Notes: generated from the letters alone by a model not told the origin. 64,000 bases of DNA from Nymphalis io (GCF_905147045.1 NC_065908.1:10168001-10232000); one strand, 5' to 3'. Counted from the stretch's first letter, positions 23,591 to 36,684 are shown. A program made the numbers and translations.

Positions 23591-24293
23591 CTAGTAAAAT
23601 AAACTCGATCTTTTCAAAAACGTTTCAGACAAATACAAATCCATCTGCATTATTGCATCACCTTCGCGTCTGATTAGAATGATTTTTTTCGCAGCAATTC
23701 CGTTAAAAAGCGAAAATTTAACGGTTTTCTTTAATTGAACTCTGTAATTAAGGTATTCTTAAGAATGTAATGAATTACAACAAAGGAAATTGTGGTCATT
23801 GTGTCCGTGTCAAACAAAAGGGCTTTTGGGTTATGAACATTGGAAAAGCTTCTAAGAAGCTATGTTGATATTTTACTTGAACCATTTAATTTCTGTCAAA
23901 ATGTTTACTAATTTTTAAAAATACCAGCTTATATGGCGGATAAATTGTAAAATCTAGTTTAAAAATAGTAAAAAAATGTGCCTTTGTATAATGTTTGGGA
24001 CTCGTTAAAACAAGCCAAACGAGCACTAACTCAAGGGGTTAACTAGCAGCCGATGCAGAGTTTCACTACCCACACCTAGGCTTATTTTTTTGTCATTCAA
24101 ATAACTTGCAACTCTATACAATCTATAACAATTAAAAGTATGACTTCCGTGATTTGTTTACATACTGAGTGTGTTAGTTCCATATGAGAAAATAAAATAA
24201 TTAATTTCACCAATCATATAAATATCAATATTCAAATGTTATTTATATGATTAGAGAAGATTAGATATGATTTAGAGAAGAGTTTTTGGTATT
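23591..24293. other. AT-rich non-coding stretch
   Basis: Nothing recognised. Confidence 0.35.
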
Positions 24294-24569
24294 TACTAGA
24301 TGGTAGGGCTGTGTGCAAGCCCGTCTGTGTAAGTACCACCCACTCATCAGATATTCTACCGCTAAACAGTGATAGTCAGTATTGTTGTATTCCGGTTTGA
24401 AGGATGAGTTGACCCAGTGTAATTACAGGCACAAGAGACATAACATCTTCGTTCCCAAGTTTGGTGGCGCATTGGTAATGTAAGGAATGGTTAATATCCA
24501 TATGTATTACCTATTTATATATACATATTTTATATCCATAGATAATAGTGGTGATCACTTAACATAAGG
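24294..24569 (+). mobile_element. SINE family B, decayed copy with AT-rich insertion
   Basis: The head GATGGTAGGGCTGTGTGCAA, CACCCACTCATCAGATATTC and TTCCCAAGTTTGGTGGCGCA match the family. Between about 24497 and 24548 an AT-rich segment (ATTTATATATACATATTTTA) replaces the GCCAATGTCTATGGGC part. The end (GGTGATCACTTAACATAAGG) has a degraded hairpin. Confidence 0.8.
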
Positions 24570-27096
24570 CCTATAACATAAAAAATATATTAAAAGATAT
24601 TAAAAAAAAAATGTGGAAGTTTTAAAATGATTATAACTGCCCTCGATGTAGAACAATTTATTCATCTACAAGCCTATGATAAACTTAAAACACAGTAACG
24701 CAGGATTAGAAATAATAACGTTAAAAATGAGTTCGTCTAATCAAAAAGCTCTGTATTGTATGTAGGGCTCATATAGGCTGTCTTGTGTCCCTCTCTGGAA
24801 TTAATATAAAACGAGCATTCCCGCAAACCCGCAAGCGAGATGAATTCGAGCAATGTATGTTCAGCGTCAGTAAACCGCAGAGATAGAAGAATCCCCCTTA
24901 TTCTTTCAAAGTCAGAATGAAAGGACGAAATTAAATTCCCGGCGAGCAAAATAAAAATTACGTTTTGTTACTTTGTAAAAAATCATAAATAGATACTCAA
25001 GCACGATTTTATCACGATTTTAATGTATGTTTGTATGCATACTAACCTATATCAGATATATATGTGCATAATATACACGAAAATTATCGAATTAGGACTT
25101 TATAATTAAATTTTTCGAAAACAATAAGCGACGTAATTAATGGACAGCTGCGGCGAGGTCCTTAATACGACACGTCATATTATGTACGTAAGCGTATATC
25201 GAGCACTTTGTAATAGGTACCTCAGACAAAATCTTATTTACTTAAATTCTTGTTTAACAATACCATCTTTGACAAGAAATAATACCGTGTCAATTTTAAA
25301 TGATCTATTCAATAGCTATGTTTCAAAGATACTGCCATTAATTTAAACACAGAGTATTTCAAATAAATAATTTAGAAAAAACACCAGCCCGAAACCGTGC
25401 GGAATCAGGAGCGGCCCGTTAGTCTGCTACAAAATCGAAAAATTATTGAGATATCCTTGTCAAGTAAATTAACTCAATACCGGGGGCGTTGAAGCGGTGA
25501 AGATGCGGCAATTCAATCACGTGGCCATTACGGCACACTTCGACGCACCCTCGTCAGCCCCCTAGCGTCGTTGGCGCGGGGTGAGCGCTCTTGCGAAAAT
25601 GCAATTGCTTACGCCTATGCATTCCTGGTACTTTTATTGCAGAAATGAGTATGATGTTTGACTTTTTGCAATCTTTGCATTCTTTCTTTAGACTAAAAAC
25701 AGCAACTTACCTGTAAACAAAAAATACAATGATTAATTATTATTATTGTTCCATATAATAAACTTTTTAAATTTAAAATCTTTTATTATAAAAAAAATAG
25801 ATCAATCTATAAAAAACATATTTTTAATGGTTTTAGCGTTTGCAAAAAAAATCGTGAATATTGTTGTTATTTATTATACATTCCAATTCTGAATATTACT
25901 AAAAACATTGTTTGTTTATTATAGGTAAATAAGACTATTTGAAAATATTGTTAAACTAAGTAAAGAGTATTGTTTATATTGAACAATAATGTTATAAGAA
26001 TTTAAATGAAACGTAACAAACAGTGTTATTATTGGTGTGGTTTACTATCCAGCGCTATCAGAGCATCAGCATCACGTAACAGTGCCGCAGTGCAGACCGC
26101 ACATGCACTGCGCCGAGCAATGCAACCTACTTTTTCGTTTTGGATTCCGTTTTGCATCCTACACTTGAAATTTTTATGAAATGCACCGAGAGTGTTTGAT
26201 ATACCCTATGGCACCGTTCTCGTGTAACCAACAATAGGCTATGCAATAGGTTAACAGCCTACCCACCTTCGTTTCGATATAATAACTATATGAGAATCAG
26301 CTACATTATCTTTTTGAGTGTTTAAATCAAATAAGGAAATCGTATCGCAGTACACAACGCTAATTTTTATTGTCATTTTTCTATAATACAGCGATACCTA
26401 TCACCGTCAAGTATCCTAATTAAATTAGTCAACATAATAATTGAAGACAAAGTCGAGATGAGAGTAACACTTTGCCGCTCCAATGGTACGACCGTATTGG
26501 CGATTTTTAACCACCAAGTTTCCTGATTAGACAGATTAATAAACGGAGCGCCTTTATTTTACGATCTCCAAATTAATAAAGCGCGAGTTTACGGCGTTGA
26601 AATTCTTTTTCATTTTCCTCTGGCCTCCGAGGGATTTAGAGCGCCTTTATTAATGTTTGGACATCGCTCCCGCGGGACGTAAAGAGCTGTTATACTAAAA
26701 TTGTAAACGAAATATTCGGCGAAAATTGACGCAAAATTAAATTATGCATTTTATATTTCTATATCGAATTTTTCTTCCCGTTTCTAAATTTGAAGTATAT
26801 TCGAGCAGCAAATCAAACAACTTCGTTATAAAAACTTCGTACATTTATGTTAATTTTTTAAAGAGTAATTTATTACCCTTGTTTATAGAGAAAATTTAGT
26901 AGAGCCATTTAAAAAACTCAACGATTCTTGAAAAATATCGTATAATCAGGAAAAATGCGATAACGAGGGTTAACGTGCTCGTTTTGAAATCTCGACCTTC
27001 TCTATATTACTAATTTCCTGGTACTCGCATAGTAAATTATACGAAGGGTACGCATCCATTTTTTTTAAATGTCGAACATTACGTTATATGAGGAGC
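24570..27096. other. Long non-coding stretch with candidate regulatory islands
   Basis: No exon or repeat family is recognised. Two unique GC-elevated islands occur at about 25380-25620 and 26440-26700. The second has three copies of a GCGC(C)TTTATT motif and several TTAATAA/TAATTA-like sites, listed under findings. The rest is AT-rich. Confidence 0.35.
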
Positions 27097-27150
27097 TCTA
27101 TCTATTAATATTATAAAGTCGAAGAGTTTGGTTAGAGGACCTATTAGAAT
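27097..27150 (+). repeat. Possible Helitron 5' terminal fragment
   Basis: TCTATCTATTAATATTATAA followed by AGTCGAAGAGTTTGGTT matches the style of lepidopteran Helitron 5' ends (TC...ACTAATATTATAAA...), as also seen at 27590. No 3' end is identified. Confidence 0.4.
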
Positions 27151-27589
27151 CTAACCTTTTAATTTAAAAAAATGCGTTAGATATCGATCCAGCGTTGTTG
27201 ACGCTTAACGCCGGTAAAACTATTCTTTTATATAAAAAAAGTTAATCGTCATGCGTTCGCGTCCTGTTCACTCATTGTCTTTTGTTTTTTGTTTTGAGAG
27301 AATGAAACTTTAAAAAGTTGTTGTTGACGCGTGTGTCAAAGTTTTTGTCATAATATTACAACGTACAGGCGGCGCGCGCGCGTCTTATGGGATTAATGTT
27401 CGACTTCTAAATATTCCAGCATTGTGGCCAGTATACCAAGAGAAATAAATAGGATTGTACACATTTTACAGATGAGACGCATAAACGAATATAAGAATTG
27501 TAATATTAATGTTGTCTCTAATGAACTGATACATTAAAAAGAGATCTAAAAGTAAACAACCAAAAAACTGTTCTGACATTTAAAAGTAA

Positions 27590-28359
27590 TCCATACTAAT
27601 ATTATAAAGAGGTAAAGTTTGCGAGGTTGTAGGGGGTAATCTGTGGACCTATCTAACGGATTTTGAAAATTCTTTTACCGATAGAAAGCCACATCATTTG
27701 TGAGTCATAGGCGATTATTAACCCGAAAAATGAAAAGACTCTTTCGTGGGATTTGGAAGTTAGTCGGAGAAAAAACGGTCGAACGAAAACGTTTCTTACG
27801 AACGCTGCCTTAACGATGAGAGATACATATATGATTGAGTTCTAGAGAAAAGTTGTAGAACTTGATAATGCCTACAAAAATTAAACGACAACATTTGTCT
27901 AACTTTTATATTTAAGTTACAAAAAGTCATGTCAATCCTTAGATCATGTTTATTGGTCATATTATCAACAATTATGAATTATTATTAAAATAAATAAACT
28001 TATCACCTCAAGTATTTAAAACAAAATACTTTTTCCTTTTACTGCATATAATTTGGATCAATGGTTAAAAAGATAATACGACATAGGTATGGAACCGCGA
28101 CCGTGTCGTACTGTATTGAGTGATATTTCTATTAAACGGTTTTTTTCATTTACAACACGTCAATCTATTTAAAGTTAATTGCTTTATTACCAAGGAAATT
28201 TTATTTAGACAAAATTCATTTTTTAGTTTGTTTTTTTGGTGGCACAGTTTAAGAGATAATTTAAAATATCAAATAAGCGAGACTATTTTATTAATGTTCG
28301 GCCAATAGATCACAAGTAAAAATGTTTACCGTCCAACGAAGTGGGCACGGGTCAGCTAG
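27590..28359 (+). mobile_element. Helitron-like non-autonomous element, copy 1
   Basis: The 5' end TCCATACTAATATTATAAAG and 3' end CACGGGTCAGCTAG lie between an A (27589) and a T (28360), the A/T insertion and TC...CTAG ends expected of Helitrons. No terminal inverted repeats or target duplication are present. Near the 3' end, CCGT and ACGG can pair around GTCC...GGGC, a weak terminal hairpin. The body contains no Rep/helicase ORF. A second copy with about the same length and order lies at 53.18-53.94 kb on the other strand. Confidence 0.75.
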
Positions 28360-28360
28360 T

Positions 28361-31300
28361 AGTGGTATAAAGATAATTACATACACAGATACGTGAACTC
28401 TAAGAACATTCGCTCCATTTTTGGGCAGTCGTGTAATTGTTCAGGTATTCTTTCATGCAATTACGAGTGAAAACTCCTTAACTGGTTTTGTTCGCAATAA
28501 CATAGATGAAACTAACTAAATATACAAATATTCTACAAGCCAAACTTGTATACAGAATGATCACTTGTTATTTAACTAAAATGACCCGCGGTTCATTTCC
28601 AGCCGACAAATGCCAGCACAGTTACAAACGAAACAATGTACGGTATTGCATAGATCAAACGCAAAATGAGAAAAGCTTTAACAAAACAACGTGTCAGTGA
28701 AACGCACGTGAGCGCTACGATCGCGCTTGTTTCCAATTATGCGGAGTCGACGCCGCGAAAAACTCATCTAACTTGCTCCTGTCGTCGGCGTCGCCCCGTA
28801 CGAGCATGTGGAAAATTTCACAAATTCAATGCGAGACCTCGCTTATATCTGGTTACTGAACGTGACTTCAATTTATATATGAGATACCACGATATTTATC
28901 ACTCACATAATCATACCCTAGCCATTAGGCATAAACGCATAATTCTTTCGCAACATTAAGAGGCACATTTTTTTTATTTCAAAACATGAATTGTATTGTA
29001 ACATTTATGAAATACAAACGACAGTCAGATGCCTCAGCCTGCAAGACGCCGCATTGCAGCTGATACTAGCAATATCGTTACGCGAGCCTAGTAATTTATT
29101 TACTAAATGCACTCCATATCCGGAACAACATTTCTGCAAATATTAACGATTTGATATTAAGTAAATTATATATTACACGAATAGATTTTTCATTCGTAAT
29201 ATATAGTAATATACATTGCAATACATTTTCTATGTGTGTATACGTGCTGGACAAAAGGCGAGGTGCAGTTACAGCAGAACTAGATTGAACTCAATTACAT
29301 TCACAGAGCAAACATCCTCGGCCCGACTTATTTCCCAGTTGTTCCCGTTACACGAGGGCGTCGCCACTCGCCGTGCGCCGAAGTCACGGTATGTTTGACT
29401 ACACAACTATGTTTTATTCGTTTAAATATTTTTATATACAAAATTGTAAAAATACAAAATCAAGAAAAATAAATTAAATATTTTCCATTGTATAAAAACT
29501 TGTTATACATGAAAGTACTTGGTGGAAACAGTCCACGCGATGAATAAGTCTCCTTATTTATTTACAAAATATTTTAATATAAAAGTACAAAAAATAAAAA
29601 TTCACGCGAAATTAACGAATACTCTTTATAAAAATCTTAACAAGAATATTTCCATCTTGTTAAAAGAAGGATTCATTGAATATTTAATTTTAATGAAATA
29701 ATAATTATATTTTTTCTCCTTTCTTAAAATAAAATCTAATCCCCATAAACATGGGAAACTGTGACCTCTGAGTGTGACTGGATCGCGTGGCGCATCATCC
29801 TACCAATCATTACGGCTCATGTCAAAGACTTTACATTCTCTTATCAAATGTCGTCAGATCGAGATAAACTCCGCCTTACTTGCCGGTCGATGATAAAACT
29901 TTTCCAATTTCCACAAAAAAAAACTTGATACTCTAAAAGGAAACTTCCTGAGAGCGCTGAATGGGAAAAAACTGTATAAAAAAGTCGATAAGATGAATGC
30001 CCCTTTTAGTTAATATGTTTGCATTGAGAATACTATTAAAAAGTTGAAGACATAACGAACGCGTGTTAATCAAATGTTTAACTTAAAAATATTGATTATT
30101 TAATAACAAAATAAAAATCCGCTTAAAATTAATAATTAATTAATATACTGCAAGGAAACATACATTATCAGGAAGTTCTTGCAAAAACTCTTTTACACAA
30201 GCCTTATTGCTATAATTGATAATTATGTCAAATAAAATTTAACACGTTAATAATGATTATCTACATACGAGTTAAAAACAAACAATGTATGTGCTTGATG
30301 ACACCCTGTTTGCACGAGATTAATTTGCAAATAAACGAGAAAATTTTGGTTGAATTTCAGCGCAATCTGACGCAAATTACATTTTGATCAAATCCTTGTG
30401 TATCCTACACCTATTCCTGAGGTACACTAGAAAATTAAAAATTTATGAAATAACTACTCGTAATTACGTCGTTACTTTTTAACGCTGGTTAGCGAGTGAG
30501 AGGTTAACAATGCTGTGATTTCTTACTTCGAATTGCAAAAAAGTTCATAGTTTTCTTCTTTGTACCGTCTGTATAGCTTGATTCCATAAAAACAACCAAC
30601 AACCATTTTATAATTTCGATAGATATTTTTTTCTGAAATAAGAAAGTAAGACAAATATAGGACTTACCCATAGCAAAATAACAAACGGCATTTCAACATT
30701 AACAAATATGATGGTTTTGTATTATGATGATCAAAGTGAAAGCATTGCCTGTTTGAACAGCCGACAACAAAGTCCACGTATCCTTCGATTTAATCTTTTA
30801 TAAAAGAGCACACACTCACACATAAGAAGAGGACGTAAGAGAAAATTCCATCACAATAATGGAGCACATGTTCGAAGACTATTACATTTGCATAACATCG
30901 ATTGCAGGCCTAGTCGGCCCGGTAAGGCCACCCTCACATACATGGCAAGCCGAGGATGGTTCTATCTATGTTTAATCATATTTCGAAATATTTAAAAAAT
31001 CACACAGTGTATAGATAAAATATACCTCTATATTTACAACTCGTCATAAAAACTACGATGCAAATTTCAATATAGTGAATATGTTGTTATTGTATTTTAT
31101 GGGCAAAACTATTACAGGCATACACACGAGGGGCCTAATATAAAGTGAAGACTACTTATTTAATTGATAACATTTTAATTTACTTCATTTGAAAAATGAT
31201 ACCATGAGAACACAGCCTTATCTCGTATCAATACCGAGCGGTGAAACAAAAAGAACAGAGATAGTAACGTAGCCTTATCGAAATTGGCCGTCCCGGGACG

Positions 31301-31979
31301 TTCCCATTACTGGATTACCAGGACGACCGTAAAAGAGAGTACTGGCGCATTGCATCGAAAAGTCTTAGTGCACTGCTAGGTACAGCACCGTATACTTTAT
31401 TTTTATTTATTATTAGGTAGACAAACAGTTACAAAACACACAAAATATTATCACAATAAGAAAATCACAAACTGATCAAGTCTTCACAAATAAGTAAATC
31501 ATAACTTAGCAGATTGTTGAGACGGTAGCAACGAAAAATGTTATCAATAACAAATAAAATTTAAATGTTTAATTAAAAATTCATGAAATATGACCAAATA
31601 AATAAATAATTCTGTAAATAATTTTAAAATATTTATTCTATTTAAGGTGACAATTAATTTTACAATTGACTTATTTGAAAAGTGCTTTGCCAACAAGCCG
31701 TTAAGTCTCTAAATATAATTTTAATGTCGAATTCAAAACAAATTAGCTCTATGGTACACAAATGTACGAGTAGGTATAGATAGCGGTCGTTTCGCCATCA
31801 AGGCTCCGGCAGCGTGGAGCTGAGTGAGGTGAAGAAGGGTAGACACAACGCGTTGAAAGACATCTTCAAGAGGCTGGATTGGACTGGATATAGTGTCAAT
31901 GTAAATGGCGAGTACATCATACACCTATTCACAAACTGCTAGACTAGCTAGTACAAGTACTATTAATACAAGTACTGTT
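28361..31979. other. Long non-coding stretch
   Basis: No exon, RNA gene or repeat family is recognised. GC-elevated patches occur at about 28680-28810, 29220-29400 and 30890-30960, without supportable ORFs. The 97-codon frame at 28666-28959 shows no domain and is not called. About 31740-31930 has a short frame of no recognised kind. Confidence 0.35.
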
Positions 31980-32360
31980 AAGAGCCCGTAAATCTCTTAA
32001 TCTCCTACTGCTTAGCATAGACCTTCCCCACTGCCCTGAGGAGGACGGCAGCCGGGATGGCCTCGCGCTGCTGTACGCACTAGCGAGGAGTGCGAGATTA
32101 ACGTCGCCCGCTGAGGAGTTTCGCCAAGCCACGAGCGAAGCACAGCACACGAGAGGCCGCGGATGCATTATAGCAACACGATCCCGCAGCCTTTCCGATC
32201 CGTGTCGAGGGCGGCTTTCGCAGTGGTTTTAGTGGGTAAGAATTCCACTTAACCCACTTCCCGGCCCTTCCCTTGGGGGCCTTCCCATGGGGGGGCCCAT
32301 GGGAGCCGGGTACCTTTCTGAAGGTTTCCAATGCGTGAAAAAAAAGGCCTTCCCTCCTCT
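31980..32360 (-). other. GC-rich unclassified block, possible LINE fragment
   Basis: The block differs sharply from its AT-rich flanks. It has CCTCGACACGGATCGGAAAG on the minus strand, a palindromic CCCATGGG...CCCATGGG pair around a G-run (about 32286-32304), and short overlapping frames without clear domains. The texture resembles 3' regions of R1-clade LINEs in moths, but I cannot identify a protein motif. The strand is a guess from that resemblance. Confidence 0.35.
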
Positions 32361-32499
32361 AAGTGAGGTTTTCACCGCCAAGCACAAAATAAATTATAAG
32401 CACAAAGTAAGCACAAATTAAAACGCGCTTCCTTGGATTTGACCGTACAGTAGAAGCCACAATACTCACAAATATTAATATATATCCACTGTTGTAATA

Positions 32500-32618
32500 A
32501 CAGTTAGTGTCCACGTTTCGGCACCGTATGTCATGGCAGGTGGACACTAACTGCGGGACTAGTCCACAAATTCAGTCGCTCAGCGTGCTATGGAGCGAGC
32601 TATGCTCGGAGTATCTTT
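32500..32618 (+). pseudogene. RTE-type LINE fragment, 5' part
   Basis: The plus strand reads WTLTAGLVHKF and, after a 1-base shift, VAQRAMERAMLGVS, the region just before the C-terminus of RTE-type RT proteins. It stops where the nested CR1/Zenon-like LINE begins. The second half resumes at 33752 with LKDKIRNEIIRKRTGVTDIA, which is the expected continuation. The 5' boundary at about 32500 is approximate. Confidence 0.75.
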
Positions 32619-32647
32619 TTTTTTTTATATGCCCCGGGATGGCAAAT

Positions 32648-32684
32648 GACTCTACTCCACCTGATGGTAAGTGGTAGTAGAGTC
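32648..32684 (-). other. LINE 3'-terminal hairpin (copy 2)
   Basis: The 9-bp GACTCTACT/AGTAGAGTC stem, single bulge, CCAC/GTGG upper stem and TTACCATCAG loop are all intact, identical to copies 1 and 3. Confidence 0.88.
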
Positions 32685-32759
32685 CAAACGCGACGACGGC
32701 CAGTACAGTCGGGAAGAATGTTCTGTACTAGCCGTCCCCGCCTTGCCGGCCCGCAAGAT

Positions 32760-33744
32760 GCCTCTTCACGCCTCGTTTGAAGGAACCCGGGTTGTAAGAG
32801 GAGGGGAACACGTGAGCTGGTAAGGAATTCCATTTTTTGGTAGTGCGACAAAGAAAGGAGTTGCCAAATTTCTTTGTGCGCGATGGAATTGATGTCACAG
32901 TTAGGCGGTGACATCGAGAACCAGCTCGCGTGGACTTAAGAAGGAAGGGGGAAGCAGGAATTAGAGAGAATAATTCCCCAGTCGCCGTGATACAGACGAT
33001 AGAAAGCGCTCAGTGCTGCTATCTCGCGACGCAATTGTAAAGGTTCAAGGGTGTTTGTGACCTTTACGTCGCCAATAATGCGTACTGCACGTCGCTGCAA
33101 CCGGTCCAAGGCCTCCATTAGGTACTTAGCGGAGCCATCCCAAAGGTGCGAGCAATATTCAACGCAAGACCGTACCTGTGTTTTGTATAACAGGCACAGT
33201 TTTTGTGGCGTGAAAAAACGCCGCACCTTGTTCAGAACTCCGAGTTTTCGTGAAGCTGTTTTTATAATAGCCTCGATGTAATCCCTTGGACTAAGGTCGC
33301 AGCGAACGTCCATCCCCAGCATGGCGATTTTGCTTTGTATCATCAGCGGTGTGCCACAGAGGGAGGGATGAGAGGTGACTTTTTCGCTGTGAGAGCGCAC
33401 ACCTGTGTTTTCTTGGCATTAAACTCAACAAGATTATCAGAACCCCATTTGGCGATGAGCTCTAATGTCCTATCGAGTTCAATAACAAGATTCTCCCGCC
33501 TCTCCTCAGTTTCCGCCCGCCCAGCCACTGCGCGTCCGTGGTATCCACCATGCACTGTACTATCATCTGCATAGCAATGTATGTTCCCAAGAGAGAGCAT
33601 ATCATTGATATGCAGAAAGAGTGTGGGAGATAGCACAGATCCCTGGGGGACGCCAGCATTCACTACATAGAATTGTGAAGCGCAACCATCTACTAAAACA
33701 CGAAGGCTACGCTTGTGTAGGAAGCTGGCAATCCAGGTGAATAT
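32760..33744 (-). pseudogene. LINE reverse transcriptase, palm to C-terminus, frameshifted
   Basis: From the 5' truncation the frame reads FTWIASFLHKRSLRVLVDG, then NAGVPQGSVLSPTLF (RT motif with GVPQGS) and HCYADDSTV (catalytic YADD). A frameshift near 33343-33400 moves the reading to SKIAMLGMDVRCDLSPRDYI, GVLNKVRRFFTPQKLCLLYK and LQRRAVRIIGDV. A second frameshift near 32975, a 5-base loss relative to copy 1, disrupts the C-terminus (the HGECSEELFSLIPAS block of copy 1). Fingers and endonuclease are absent through 5' truncation. Confidence 0.88.
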
Positions 33745-33751
33745 TTTTTAT

Positions 33752-34081
33752 TATCTTTGAAGGATAAGATCAGAAATGAGATTATCCGAAAAAGAACCGG
33801 AGTCACCGACATAGCTTGCAAAATTAGCAGGCTGAAGTGGCAGTGTGCTGGTCACGTATGTCGTAGGACCGATGGCCGTTGGAGCAGACGAGTCCTAGAA
33901 TGGAGACCGCGAATCGGCAAGCGCAGCGTAGGGCGCCCGCCCTCCAGCCAGGTGGACCGACGGCCTTAAGAAGGTGGCGGGCACCAACTGGATGCGGAAG
34001 GCGGAGGACAGGGAGCTTTGGCGCACCTTGGGAGAGACCTATGTTCAGCAGTGGACAACGATTGGCTGTTGATTGTTGTAA
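33752..34081 (+). pseudogene. RTE-type LINE fragment, C-terminal part
   Basis: The frame reads LKDKIRNEIIRKRTGVTDIA, RLKWQCAGHVCRRTDGRWS and VLEWRPRIGKRSVGRPPS, the classic RTE C-terminus (W-P-R-x-G-K-R-x-x-G-R-P). Near 33955 an extra base or two throws the frame off. The continuing frame gives LKKVAGTNWMRKAEDRELW and RTLGETYVQQWTTIGC, then stop. The 3' end lacks the usual GATGAT repeat and has TTGATTGTTGTAA instead. It belongs to the same family as the 76-bp piece at 2.56 kb. Confidence 0.88.
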
Positions 34082-34109
34082 TAACAACCTTCGAACAAGA
34101 TATAATGAC

Positions 34110-36673
34110 AATTATTTTGTTATTTGTACAATAAATTCGATTTAGTACAGTATTTATTTTATGACCTATATTAATATTGTTATACATTTTTATCAACATG
34201 TATATCATATGATCATAAAATTGTAATAAAATATAAATGAAATTTCAACTCGACTTTTGATTGCCTATTCACATGAAGGCAATTCAGAACAAACGAAGCA
34301 AAACTGAAAAAATACACACAACCTCGAAACGAAACAAAATTTCCAACAGCTCAATAAACCAAAAGTCAAGTGAGCTAACTTCATTTTTTCGCGTAGATTT
34401 TTTGAAACTAAAAATACATCGGTGTTCACTGCCGAGACGGTTAACGAAGCCGGATTTTCCGTGTTCACTAGTTAAGCCTTCACGTTGAGGAAGATCTGTT
34501 TAACCAAATTCCATACATGACACGTTACAACTCGCTAATAAAACTTCAAAAAGAGCAAACGGTGAGTTGCGCTCAGTCAATCTAATCCCCGTCTTACGAA
34601 AGACTTTCGTGTTATCACATATCCGGCAATACAATTTTGTTTTATCGTTTATATACAATTTTCATCTAATATAAAATAATTTGATTAAATTAAATCTTTG
34701 AATGAACATTTTAACAACAAAATGTATATATTATTGAACAAAGTATATATTGAACAATTATGTATTGAACAAATTATATATTATTGAATTTTTCTTTTTG
34801 AATAAATCGCAAACTCGACACAGGCTCTTACGCTTCGAGCTATGTTTTACATAAAACGTGGAATCCTTTTGAAGTCCGTTGTTCATAAAACCGACTCGGT
34901 TTGCGCCGGTCGCTGAGAAGACAGTTTGAAGGCCGCAGGCCCACCAAGCGGACATAATATACTAGCAGCTTTACCCTATAAAATACATAAAGAAAAACCA
35001 ACAGATCGTCGATGTTTATAGTAGAATCAATTAAGAAAATCAACCGAGTCGATAATCATTTTTTTAATTTGATGTCGGCTAAAAAAGAAAATTAATTCTT
35101 TTCTATTTCTTGTAACTGTTTTCTTAAGTTTTTTTTAAATGTATACTTGAATTCAGATCGATTAGAAGCTATAATTCTATTTTACCCTTTAGTGTAAGAC
35201 TTGTGAAGGGAGAGGAAAGTGAACAAACCTGCTACTGAGAGCCATGTTTTGATGCTGATGTTAATCAATAAAATGCATAACTGTTTAAACGTTTGTTTAT
35301 CTATTTCTACATCTGAATATTTTCCTATTATCCTCGTAATATCGAATAAAAGACAGGGGCTAATAGAACATTATCGACGGCTTAAGACTCGATCGGTAAT
35401 CCCTCCTGCGCTAAAGAGATTACAGATAATGGTGAGGAAATAGCGCGAAACGGAAAATATTATTAGCCTTCTTTATGAACGGAGTTAGCTTTCAATATTT
35501 ATGGTTCCTTTGTTTAGTTTGAATATTCAAATAAAAATATATTCGACAAACTTTTGGTAGCGGATATTTATGTGCTTCATTATAAGAAAGTCGCTTTAAC
35601 TAAAAGGAAACCACTGCTTTGAAGATAAGATTAGAGAGATATTTTTATACGGTACAAATGTGTAGTATCGGCTAACATAACGAAACATAGCGAAATATCA
35701 CCCTGAAAACTAAATTATTTATTGCAAAAAACAAATATTAGAAATAAATATACCTATTCATTTGATATATGAGGTAAAGTTATTACCGTCTGGTCTGAGG
35801 GAGTGCCCGTACATAACAACAGTATGTGATGCAGTGACCGGCACGCTTCGTTAAATACAACTAAAACTTCAATCTTGTGAAAGATTCAAAGTTTCATTTC
35901 GTTATATTCAGACGACATATCTTAAATGCTTACGAATCTTTGCGAATTAAGTTTTGTTTATTTCATTGGTCTAATCTTAGTATAGTAATATTACACAACT
36001 AAATCTCCTTAGAATATTTAAATACTTTATGCGCCGGTTAATATATACGCACTTAACTTTAATCGTTATGGATACAAATAGTTTTCTATGCCATGAATTA
36101 TAAATCAGCATTCAACTATTATAGGCGATAAAATATAAAAGTACCGAGTACAGTGTTTCATTCCGTCCGACACATCTTCTATGAATATTTAAATTCTTTT
36201 GATCTTATTCTTTTATACGGATCAAGTAAACGAGAGCGTGCGACGTTCAAAGTGAATGCTTTAGCCGTAACTAAGATAATAAACTTTGACTTGAAAACAC
36301 TTAATGTTTGTGGAATACGGCAATTACATCTAAACTATATACATTTTTAGAACAAATCTTGTTAATACAGGTTAGTTAATATTTAACAAGTCGGTAAAAC
36401 AAATAATAATTAATATTGTTAACCATTCAAGCCAATGTTGTTATATCGCATTAACATATTATAGTGATCGCTTAGATATATCTTAGATTTTAAACACTGA
36501 CAGTACTTTCACTTACTTCTGTGAATATGTTTTAATACTTATAACTAATTTAATATATCCATTCTCCGTCCGTTTATCTAGAATCTGAGAACTTAAATGA
36601 TTACCTCTTTGTTCTATGAACTTGTATAACTTTCAAAACAACCAAACACATCCTTACATACACAGATTGTCAA
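34110..36673. other. AT-rich non-coding stretch
   Basis: Nothing recognised. About 34730-34800 repeats a TATATTATTGAACAA-like unit three times, a small local repeat. Short frames are treated as chance. Confidence 0.35.
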
Positions 36674-36684
36674 TATACATTACA

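Larger units (their letters stand above)
32619..33751 (-). mobile_element. CR1/Zenon-like LINE copy 2, nested in RTE, 5'-truncated
   Basis: This 1.13-kb minus-strand copy consists of the RT palm, thumb, C-terminus, 3' hairpin and A tail. It is inserted in an RTE fragment and flanked by a 7-bp target duplication TATCTTT (32612-32618 and 33752-33758). Removing it would restore a continuous RTE reading across GVS-LKD, so it is the younger of the two elements. It is closely similar to copy 1 over the shared 3' part. Confidence 0.93.

Noticed and set aside
24660..24700. Similarity to 21880-21910 (AAGCCTA-GAT-AACTTAA)
   Set aside because: About 20 loosely matching bases in AT-rich DNA; not enough to define a repeat.
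28666..28959. 97-codon frame
   Set aside because: No motif, low-information composition and no sign of splice structure.
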